Shown piece by piece: positions 54,900-64,000 of a stretch of 64,000 bases of DNA (its first letter is position 1; each line of letters begins with the position of its first letter). The DNA lies in assembly GCA_028671895.1 (NCBI GenBank), contig JAPMAC010000231.1, positions 8,582,001 to 8,646,000 of the forward strand, read 5' to 3'. The notes below the pieces were generated by a model that worked only from the letters and a program-made list of their open reading frames with translations, was not told the DNA's origin and made no database searches. A program made the translations under genes and the position numbers. Source of the DNA: Oenanthe sinensis (Eukaryota > Streptophyta > Magnoliopsida > Apiales > Apiaceae).

Positions 54900-56755
54900 A
54901 CAAGAGTAAGAATACTTTGAAGCTAAACAAAATGAGTCTCTCACTGATATATATATGAAAGATTTCTTACTATGTTGAATGATTTAGCTTTGGTTGATAA
55001 GGTGTATGATAATGAGGATTCAAACACCTAGTTTTTAAGGGCTCTTCTTGAAGAATGGGATTTACAAACATTCTTGATAAGTGACAAGGCTGATTTGGAA
55101 GACATTTCTCTAGATGAAGTGTATGGAAGGCTGAAGACTCATGACTTGGAGTTACAACAAAGGAAGAATTGGAAAAGTAGCAAGGCAAAATATATTGCCT
55201 TGAATGTTGAGATAGGTTGAAGAACCAAAAGAAAAGGACTTAAAAGTCTCAACAAGAAAAGGAAAAGTTATGATGGTAAAGGAAATAAGTGAATCAGAGT
55301 ATGAGGCATACTCTGATGCAAACTCTAATGAATCCACAGACTCTGACATAATGGAAATGGTTGTCATGATTGTCAAAGAATTCAAGAAGATGAAGTATAT
55401 GAAGGTCAGAAAGCAAGGAAATTTCCAAAAGAAGCAGGGAGAGTCTGAGAACAGAGACAGATTCAGAAAGAGAGAAGACAGATATGGGATGTCCAAAGCA
55501 CTTGATAAATCAAAGGTCAAATGTTACAAATGTAATAAGTTGGGGCAGTTTGCTACTGAGTGCAGAAGTAAGGAATCTAAGAAAGCTATCATAACTTCCA
55601 AGAAAGATTGGATAGATTCCTCAGACTCTGAAGAGGAAAAAATCTATGCTCTCATGGCAAACACTAATGCGCCCATCTTAAACTCTGACAAGGTACCAGA
55701 CTCTATCTTCAATATTAATACTGAAAATGTTCATGAGTTGAAATCTTTCCTTCGAACCCTGCACGTTAGTTTTAAATCACAATCACTTAAAAATGAAAGA
55801 TTAAAATTTGAAATTCAAACTCTATCTGCTAAGAATGATTTTCTTGAATCTGAACTTGTACAGATGCTTAGCACTAAGAAAGACTGTGAGGACCCTATTC
55901 ATATGCAAACTCAGTTAGAAATATAGGTTGAATATTTAAAAACCTACATAGCTAAAGAATAGGAGACTTTCAGAGTTTGGACAAACTTTGGCAAGAAAGT
56001 CTAACAAATTCTTTCTGACAAGAATTGGACATCTGCTCTAGGTTATGAATCTGACAAGGAGACACATGCTAAGAATGATAAAACAACACAGGAATAAAAG
56101 AAAGTTGAGTGAACCTGTGAATTTTGTTAGAGCTAGTAATGAAAAGGACACTTATGATAAATACTCTAATAATCACAAAACCAAATAGAATAGTGTGTCA
56201 GAGAATAAACGAGTCAATATTGGGTTACTCTCACAGAAGAAACTTAAGGAAAAGTTGAAGTCTGTCACCAACAAGAGTAAATCTAAAAAGGTCAAGAGGA
56301 ATAGAAATTGCAAAGTAGGAATTTCTAGGGAGAATGCCTATAAGAATATTCCTGATGCTCCTAGAAAAACCTATTTAACATCTGGAAATTCTAATCATCT
56401 TATTATTGACTGCATGCAGAATTAAAAAAAGGAACCTGAAAGACCTAGATCAGAGGATAGGAAACAGACTTGATATAGACCACAAAATCCTTGTTTTCAT
56501 TGTGGTAGTTTATGGCATTCCATTTACACATTTAAAGAATATCATAGTCTGTATTTCAATTATTATGAACTCTTGCCTCATTTGAAAAGAAATCCAGTTT
56601 ATTTTAATTATTCTGTTAAATAATAGTATGTGGTAAATGCTGACAGAAGAAACACAAACTCTGAAAATGCAAACTATGTTAACTTATACTTTGATAAAGT
56701 TCTTTCTACTGCAAAAGTTAACAATCTTAAAAAGAAAGGATCCAATCTTGTTTGG
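54900..56755 (+). pseudogene. SIRE family-B gag, 5'-truncated (copy B2)
   Basis: Begins in mid-gag (YFEAKQNESLTDIY) with no LTR. The longest open part is 55270-55926 (218 residues): Ser/Asp/Glu-rich SESEYEAYSDANSNESTDSD, knuckle CYKCNKLGQFATEC (the usual His is Gln), then DSSDSEEE and a coiled coil. 56195-56425 has the RVNIGLLSQKKLKEKL block and a damaged second knuckle. It ends SNLVWVFKATN then stop. AACTCTGA-type words are frequent (55290-55350, 55618, 55678). Confidence 0.78.
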
Positions 56756-56795
56756 GTATTCAAAGCTACTAATTAAGTTGCATAAATGTTTGCAG

Positions 56796-57156
56796 GGAAA
56801 CAGGAAAAACATCCTAGTAATTGATAGTGGATGTTCTGCACACATGACTAGAAAAAAATCCCTACTTTCAGAGTTTGAGGAGAAGGCTGACTCAGCAGTA
56901 TCTTATGATGATGGAAATATAGAAAGAACACTAGGATATGGAAATATTGTGATTGAAAATGTCATCATTGAAAATGTAGCTCTGGTTGAAGGACTCAAAC
57001 AAAATCTCTTGAGTTTGAGTCAAATGACAGACAAAGGTTATTATGTGGAGTTTCATGAAACACATTGTGAAGTCAAAAGAAAAAAGGCTGGCAAAGTGGT
57101 TCTCATTGGTCATAGACATAACAATTTATTTGAAGCTAGCTTTGAGGTAAACTCTG
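56796..57156 (+). pseudogene. SIRE family-B pol: protease (B2)
   Basis: From tttgcag|GGA the frame reads VIDSGCSAHMTRKKSLL (intact DSG active site), then NVIIENVALVEGLKQNLLSL, as in SIRE-A pol. It is open up to 57156, where a minus-strand copia LTR begins. The rest of pol resumes at about 60657, after a loss of roughly 40 residues of the zinc domain. Confidence 0.82.
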
Positions 57157-58708
57157 TGTTGGGTTCCGAGGCATAAAACGCAGCGGATAAACGTAAATAT
57201 AACAAAAAAAAATTCGGAACCCAAACTCAGGATCCATGTATAAGATTGGACAGATTATGGTGAAACAAAATTATACCTATTAAGATCTTGACTTTCACGA
57301 ACTCAACAAAGATCCTAGCTTTCACGACTTGTGTCTTCCTCTCGAAAAACACCTCTATGGTATCCACACGAGCACCTTCAAGAACATCTCACGATCTTGA
57401 CTGCGGAATGGACGTACTAGCCTCCATCTTGATAATTCGAGTTAATGTTTCTACCTCCTTGTTGCTACCCCCTCTAGGGTTTTATTTATCAAAAACGTAA
57501 TGGCCTCTTAACGCTTCATTATCTATTTATAATGGCTGATAGGCCCATAACAACAAAACCTAACCCATGTACGTATAGGATTAAATAATAAAATGAATTT
57601 CTATTATTTAATTAATAACTAAGTCATACTTAATTATTATGGGCAGAAATACTCCTCTAATTTGAATTTATATTATCTCAATTAATTAAGTATCACTTAA
57701 TTAATATAATAAAATTCAAATAATCATCAATTAATTTAAATCTATAATTTAAATTAACTATTCCTCTAAGTGCTCCATGCGTGTGACCCTATAGGCTATT
57801 ATTTAATTGACAATAATTTTATTCTCCAATAAAATTATAAACAATGAGCGGTATCTAGTAATACATCATTGCTACCCAATTAAACAATAATTAAATCGTG
57901 ATTCGATAAAACCTTTCGTGATTAATGTTTCTGTGTAATATAATCCCTTTAACCATATATATTATAGATTAAACTCGAGGCATGTATTTATTCATCCTCT
58001 TCAACATTTAATCCGGGTTTACTTGATCCATGAGTAGACTATGAAAAACAAATCATTATTTGAGCACGGCCATGCATTTTATAGTATCACTCAATCAAGA
58101 GGCCAATAATATCTCTCCTAATTATAGGAGGGTTAAATCCTTTATCTATCATTCATATTTCTCATACGACTCATGATATACCCGATGTCCACTTTTATCA
58201 TCACCCGGTCAAATGTAACTTTTAATGTAGTCAAAGTATATTAATCCTCGTATAGAAATATAATGATCTCAAGTCAAAGGATCATTACACCATTATCACT
58301 GTGAGTCTTTCTTATGACTTTATTAAACATGAAGAATCTCACTGTGGGTCTGTCCAGTACCATGTACTCCTATATGTACCTATGTATTGACTTTAATATC
58401 CCTATACTTATAACCAATGAGATGTGGTTATCTGTCAAACAACATACTAGGCTATTTATGTATTATTATTGTCCTATAATAGTAATACTCGACTAGGGAC
58501 CTTTAAGAATATGATATATTATATAATCTCAAGTTCAAGTCATGTACTTAAACTATACAATGTGTATCATGATTCTAAGGACATTTATTATGCTAACAAA
58601 TATATCGCAGTAATTAAAGTCCTAATAAATACGTTTATTGAATAATCAAATGACATAAAGGTCTATTAAAAGAAACAATGTATTGCCTCTAGGGAACCTA
58701 CACCAACA
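57157..58708 (-). mobile_element. 3' LTR of the minus-strand copia fragment
   Basis: TGTTGGGTTCCGAGGC...CCTACACCAACA, 1552 bp, same family as the LTR at 10-1565. It shares the conserved core blocks (GAGCGGTATCTAGTAATAC near 57846). The frame at 57288-57500 is not a gene. Confidence 0.88.
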
Positions 58709-58899
58709 ATCTCCCACTTGCATTAGAGCCAATCACCCATGTATCTAATACCCATGGAACTAGTGTGACCGTCATGCTTCTTCTACGACAAGCCTTTGGT
58801 CAGTGGGTCTGCAATATTATCATTTGTGTGCACTTTACATATGTGTATGTCACCCCTTTCATTAATCTCTCGAATAAGGTGAAATCTCTTGAGTATATG

Positions 58900-59976
58900 T
58901 TAGGATCGAGAGTGAGATCTAGGTTCTTTAACCTGTGCAATGGCTCTATTATTATCATAGTATAGATCAATGGGATCTGTGATCAATGGAACCACTCCCA
59001 AATCAGTAATGAATTTTCGAATCCAAACAGCTTCCTTAGCTGCTTCACAAGCTGCAATGTACTCAACCTCCATTGTAGAATCAGCTACTGTTTCTTTCTT
59101 TGAACTCTTCCAACTTACAGCACCTCCATTTAGACAAAACACAAAACCAGACTGTGATACAGTATCATCCTTGTCTGTTTGGAAGCTTGCATCGGTGTAA
59201 CCTTTTACAACCAGTTTCTCCTCTCCTCCATACACCAAGAATGAATCTTTAGTCCTTTTCAAGTACTTTAGAATATTTTTGACTACCGTCTAGTGACCTT
59301 CACCTGGATTAGATTGGTATCTGCTCGTCATGCTTAAAGCATACGAAACATCTGGGCGAGTACATACCATTGCATACATGATAGATCCAATTGCTGAGGC
59401 ATATGGAACCTTACTCATGTGGTCCTTCTCATCTAATGATTTCGGACACTGATCTTTAGAAATCGTTATCCCTTGAGACACGGGGACATATCCCCTTTTT
59501 GCATTTTGCATACCAAAACGATGCAAAACCTTATCGATGTATGTACTCTGACTTAGACCGATCATCCTTCTAGATCTATCCCTATAGATCCTCATTCCTA
59601 GAATATAGGATGCATCTCCTAAGTCTTTCATAGAGAAGTTGCTCCCTAACCAAGTCTTAGCAGCCTTAAGAGAAGGTATGTCATTCCCCATTAGTAGTAT
59701 GTCATCAACATATAATACTATGAATGCCACATAGCTCCCACTAACCTTCTTGTAAATACAAGGTTCATCTTCGTTTTGAACAAAGCCATACTCTTTGACT
59801 ATTTCATCAAAACGGATATTCCATCTCCTAGAGGCTTGCTTCAATCCATAAATGGATTGACCTAATTTATATACCTTGTTAACATTCCTTGGATCAACAA
59901 GGTGCGATTTCTCCTCTCTGAAACTCCATTCCATTGAGGTGTACCTGGCGGAGTGAGTTGTGATACAATACCACAC
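58900..59976 (-). pseudogene. Copia RT and RNase H (minus-strand fragment)
   Basis: 59290-59976 contains KLGQSIYGLKQASRRWN, VLYVDDILLMGND (YVDD intact) and ASYILGMRIYRDRS, up to SNPGEGH. 58900-59262 continues as RNase H with VVKGYTDASFQTDKDD and MEVEYIAACEAAKEAVW. A stop at about 59289 separates them. The beginning (about 59886-59976) is not RT but integrase sequence in another frame: RT starts directly at LVDPRNVNKVYKLG, so the first two thirds of RT and the linker are deleted. Confidence 0.82.
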
Positions 59977-60344
59977 TCCTTTAAATAATCTTTAAATTCT
60001 GTGCTAAAGTATTCTCCTCCACGATCAGATCGTAAGATTTTAATACTTGCACCTCCGCCAATTTGCTTCTCTACTTCAGCCTTGTATTCTTTGAACTTTT
60101 CAAAAGAATCAGATTTATTGTTCATAAGATATACATATCCATATCTACTGAAATCATCAGTAAATGTTATGAAGTAGTAGTAGCCTCCTCTAGCCATCAC
60201 ACGCATTGGGCCACATACATCACTATGTATTAGCTCCAGACGTTCAGTGGCCCTTTGACCCTTACTAGTGAAAGGGGCTTTAGTCATTTTACCAAGCAAA
60301 CAAGATTCGCATTTTTGGTATGATTCAAAATCAAACTTATCCAA
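59887..60344 (-). pseudogene. Copia integrase (minus-strand fragment)
   Basis: The frame contains CESCLLGKMTKAPF, HSDVCGPMRVMARGG, LRSDRGGEYFS and NGVSERRNRTLL, so the catalytic Asp-Asp-Glu residues are all present. It is cut just after RRNRTL by the deletion that joins it to RT. 60441-60626 carries the pre-integrase block IISVSCLDKKGFSF with intact reading. Confidence 0.8.
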
Positions 60345-60656
60345 GTATCCATCCTTATGTAATTTGGATATGCATTTCTCATTTATATGGCCTAGACGAC
60401 AATGCCAGATGTATGTTTGATTTGAGTCATTAACTTTAAGTCATTTGTTTTCTATATTATAGACAGGATTATCTAAGTCAAGAACATATAAACCATTAAA
60501 CAAATGCGCAACACCATAGATTAAATCATTCAAAGCAAAAGCGCAACTGTTTTTCTTTATCGTAAACGAAAAACCTTTCTTGTCCAAACAAGAAACAGAA
60601 ATAATGTTTCTGCGAATCGCAGGCACGTAAAAACAATTCTCCAGTTCTAGTAAGAT

Positions 60657-61070
60657 CTAGTAAGAGGTCTTCTAAAATTCAATTTCATCCTGATGGACTC
60701 TGTGATTCTTGTCAAAAGGAAAAACAAAAGAAGACATCTTTCAAGAGCAAGACTGAAAATTCTATTGACCAACATTTTCATTTATTGCATCTTGATCTGT
60801 TTGGCCCTGTAAACATAATGTCCATTGGAAAGAAGAAATATACTCTGGTGATAGTAGATGACTACACAAGATTTACCTGGGTGTACTTTTTACACAAAAA
60901 GGATGAAACAGCTGAGATCATTTTTGATCATGTTGCCATGATTGAGAATGGATCACCTTTCAAAGTAAAAATTCTAAGGAGTGACAATGGAATAGAGTTT
61001 AAGAACTCTGCAATGGAGGAATTCTGCTAAACCAAAGGAATTATTCAACAATTCTCAGCACCTGGTACAC
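60657..61070 (+). pseudogene. SIRE family-B pol: integrase (B2, continued)
   Basis: Resumes after the copia fragment with GLCDSCQKEKQKKTSFKSK, LLHLDLFGPVNIMS, VDDYTRFTWVYF and ILRSDNGIEFKN. A stop follows at 61028. At about 61067 the sequence jumps from SAPGT to the FWAEAVNT block, so about 40-50 residues, including the catalytic Glu (ERKNRT block), are missing. Confidence 0.8.
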
Positions 61071-63416
61071 TTTTGGGCAGAAGCTGTGAATACTGCATGC
61101 ATCACTAAGAATTATACCTTGATAAAAAAACATGGAATAACTCCATATGAAATGATGGAGGGAAGGACGCCAAATGTGAAATACTTTCACATATTGGAAG
61201 CAAGTGTTTTATTCTTAAAACACATCCTAAGCAGTTGAAAAAGTTTGAACTCGAAGCAGATGAAGGTATTTTTCTTGGTTATTCAACAACTTCCAAAACT
61301 TCTTCAAGGGCATTCAAGGTGTTTAATATGAGAACCAAGGTATTCATGGAATCTATTCATGTTTCTTTTGGTGAAGGAAAAATAACAGGATTACATAATG
61401 AAGATGCTCAGGAATCCCTAAATTCTGAAAATGAATTGCTTAAAGCTCATCAAGACATAGACTCTGATAAGCTAAACTCTGACTCCCTAAACTCTGATTC
61501 AGATAAAACTGAAATAGTAATTGAAGATTCTGCACATGTTGAGGGGAAGCAACATCAATCTTCTACTAAAATTGCAGAACCAACTTCAATCATTGAAATT
61601 TCAGAGTCTGATCAAACTTTAAAAGAGACAAACTCTGAAAGATTAAACTCTAACCCATCAAACTCTGAAGAAAGCACAACTTCAGGGGGAGCATCAGCAT
61701 TTACTGAGGAATCATACTATGAAGGCACAGATCATGGGGGAGCATCTAGTTCAAGAAATCTTCCTCATCCAAGGAAATGGACCAAAGATTATACACCTGA
61801 CTTGATTACTGGTGATCTAGAAAGTGGAGTGAAGACAAGAAAAACTACTCAAAATGAATGTCTATATCATAGTTTTCTTTCTCAAATAGAGCCAAAGAAA
61901 GTTGAAGATGCTCTAAAGGATGTAGATGCAAGAAGAGTTAAATGAGTTTGAAAGAAATGAGGTTTGGACTCCTGTTCTAAGACCAAAGAATAGATCCATT
62001 GTTGGCACAAAATGGATGTTCAGAAACAAGACAGACTCTAATGGAATCATAACAAGGAACAAAGAAAGACTAGTTGCCAAAGGTTACTCTCAATACGAAG
62101 GTATTGACTATGATGAAACATTTGCACCTCTAGCTAGACTTGAAGCAATTAGAATATTTCTTGCTTATGCTACACACAAGAAGTTCAAAGTATACCAGAT
62201 GGATGTTAAAAGTGTATTTTTAAATGGTGAGCTCGAGGAGGATGTATATGTTGAAAAACTTATTTTCTTTGTGAATCCCAAATATCCAAATCATGTTTAT
62301 AGATTGGATAAAGCTTTATATGGATTCAAGCATGCTCCTAGAGCCTGGTATGAAACACTAGCTCAATTTCTACTTGAAAGTGGTTTCACAGTAGGTACAA
62401 TTGATAAAACCTTGTTTTATAGAACTCAGGGTAAGGATTTATTATTTGTTCAAATATATGTTGATGATATTATATTTGGATCTACTAACGAGAACCTCTG
62501 TGAAAGATTTTCAAAGCTAATGTAGTCTAGGTACCAAATGAGCATGATGGGAGAGATGAGCTATTTCATAGGGTTGCAAGTGAAATAGACCGATGAAGGC
62601 ATTTTTATAAGTTAGTCCAAATATAAGAAGAATCTACTCACAAAGTTTCAAATGCAAGACTCTACAGCTGCTACGACTCTAATGGCTACTGCAACCAAGC
62701 TAGATCAAGATACTGGTGAGCCTGTAGAGATAACAACATACAGGGGTATGATTGGTTCACTTCTTTATTTGACTGCTAGTAGACTAGATATCATGTTTGC
62801 AACCTGTATATGTGCTAGATTTCAGCCAAATCTAAGGGAACCACATTTGATTGTTGTTAAGAAAATTTTTAGATATCTCAAGGGCACCATCAATCTTGGT
62901 TTATGGTATCCTATAGAGTCTGACTTTAAATGTATAGGCTATTCAGATGCTGATTTTGCAGGATGTAAAATAGATAAGAAAAGCACTAGTGGAAGTTTTC
63001 AATTTCTAGGTGGAAGAATTGTCTCATGGTTTAGCAAGAAGCAGAAATCAATCTCAACATCAACATCAGAGGCAGAATATATAGCTGCAGGAAGCTGCTG
63101 TGCACAAGTTTTATGGATGAGAAATCAACTGTTAGACTATGGTTTGAACTTTATAAAAATTCCTATTTATTGTCATAATCAAAGTGTTATTACAATGATA
63201 GGAAATCCAGTTCAACATTATCTGACAAAACACATCAGCATTAGATACCATTTCATAAGAGAACATGTCATGGAAGGAACAACTGAAATGCATTTTGTTC
63301 CAACAGATCAACAGTTAGCAGATATATTCACAAAACCTCTGTGTGAAGTAACTTTTACAAGATTGGTTTCTGAATTGGGAATGGTGACAAGTGGTTCAAC
63401 TCCAAACAGCAAGTAG
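61071..63416 (+). pseudogene. SIRE family-B pol: linker, RT and RNase H (B2)
   Basis: 61235-61945 holds the integrase-RT linker, rich in N-S-[DE] and S-E-S-D words coded by AACTCTGA/TCAGAGTCTGA. 61926-62525 is RT (NEVWTPVLRPKNRS, YQMDVKSVFLNG, QIYVDDIIFGSTN). A stop at 62523 and further stops near 62587 and 62614 break it. 62652-63416 is RNase H (YSDADFAGCKID, STSEAEYIAAG), but the last catalytic Asp block reads YCHNQSV instead of CDN. It ends with the ADIFTKPL block and a stop at 63414. Confidence 0.82.
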
Positions 63417-63985
63417 TAGCCATAATCAGTAATTATGGTAAACTCTGTCAGAGTATGTGGTAAACACTGTTAGAGAATGAAGTAAACTCTGATTTTTGGA
63501 ATACCTAATCTCTGATGATCTCAAGAGATCGGTGTTTATGGTAAACTCTGTCAAAGTATGTGGTAAGCTCTGCCAGAGGATGCAACAAACTGTGATTCAT
63601 GAAAAGTCTAATCTCTGATCTTGGTTTACATGTCAAACTCTGAGTTATTATTGATTATTCTATTTATGACATCATATTTAATTATGTGACATCATATTTG
63701 TTAATCTCTAATTGGAGTAATACTGATTGCACGTATCTGATACGAAAAACATTTCATCTTTATACACAGATACACACATATATGCTATATTTTGAGAAAT
63801 GTACTACTCATTACTCAACCTATCATATCATGCCACATGTCCCACTACAGGTTATAAGCTATTGAGAGGGAATAGGTTAATTCATTCATAATCTTATTTT
63901 GAATTATCATATGTAACTTATTCTCTCTATCTATCTCTCGTATTCTCAAAACTTTAATATCGTATACCTGCATATCTCTGTATCA
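63417..63985 (+). promoter_or_regulatory. Family-B pol-ORF3 spacer with motif cluster
   Basis: From 63437 to 63650 there are repeated aaactctg and gtcagagta words, the motif of the family-B LTR, and whole units such as gtaaactctgtcagagtatg recur at 63438 and 63541. A pyrimidine-rich patch (ttctctctatctatctctc) lies at 63921-63939. The layout parallels the SIRE-A spacer at 44850-45375. Confidence 0.45.
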
Positions 63986-64000
63986 ATGGAATCTAAGGGT
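63986..64000 (+). pseudogene. Possible start of the family-B third ORF, cut by the window edge
   Basis: ATG GAA TCT AAG GGT starts 570 bp after the pol stop, beyond the pyrimidine patch. The SIRE-A ORF3 starts 527 bp after its pol stop in the same setting. Five codons are too few to recognise a protein; the call rests on position. Confidence 0.3.

Larger units (their letters stand above)
57157..60656 (-). mobile_element. Ty1/copia fragment, minus strand, one LTR only
   Basis: The left side is the 3' LTR (57157-58708). The internal region follows with a polypurine tract (gtgggagat on the minus strand, next to the LTR), RNase H, RT, integrase and pre-integrase, and stops at about 60656 without gag or 5' LTR. 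It interrupts SIRE-B2 pol. The right-hand end, and with it part of the target, was lost by deletion. Confidence 0.82.

Overview
This window is nuclear DNA from a large, repeat-rich flowering plant, most likely a eudicot. It is AT-rich and dominated by nested Ty1/copia and Ty3/gypsy LTR retrotransposons with plant-type initiator-Met tRNA primer sites. It also holds a plant pogo/Emigrant-type DNA transposon, Stowaway- and hAT-like MITEs, and one host gene with plant-style GT-AG introns. I cannot name the species. The supplied reading frames count GTG/TTG/CTG as starts, so several true starts were reassigned to ATG here.

Layout. 1-2.3 kb: a copia LTR (minus orientation) inserted in an old copia pol relic. 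3.0-4.0 kb and 20.9-21.4 kb: two halves of an Athila-like gypsy relic, split by a 17-kb block. That block (4.0-20.9 kb) is a non-autonomous gypsy-type array, LTR-internal-LTR-internal-LTR with an inverted LTR piece at its left end. It carries a solo copia LTR (7758-9301, TSD taagt) and a copia element with both LTRs (11836-20199, TSD gtatc, minus strand). 25.5-31.8 kb: the only host gene I can support, a NOI/RIN4-like gene on the minus strand that I assembled from four small exons. Its introns hold an LTR-like block and several MITE-like repeats. 33.3-35.5 kb: a pogo-family transposon inserted in a diverged copy of that same LTR-like block.

36.8-64 kb: a nest of SIRE-type copia elements. A relic called family B here (5' LTR 36781-37539) was invaded in its gag by a complete, apparently very young family-A element (37826-50646, TSD gttct, LTRs of identical length with no difference seen by eye). 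It was invaded again in its pol by a family-A solo LTR (52556-53746, TSD accct). At about 54.9 kb family-B pol is fused to the gag of a second family-B copy. That copy's pol was in turn interrupted by a minus-strand copia fragment (57157-60656).

The most unusual signal is in the SIRE elements. Each family has its own short motif, clustered in the LTR upstream of the TATA box, in a gag linker, in the integrase-RT linker of pol, and in the region between pol and ORF3. In family A it also occurs inside ORF3. Family A uses variants of TCAACTGATAA and TATCCATCGATGGATA; family B uses AACTCTGA/TCAGAGTT. The same DNA words sit in promoters and in protein-coding linkers. A second signal is a 38-40 nt GT...AG segment at the gag-pol boundary of three SIRE copies, whose removal would join gag to pol in frame each time.
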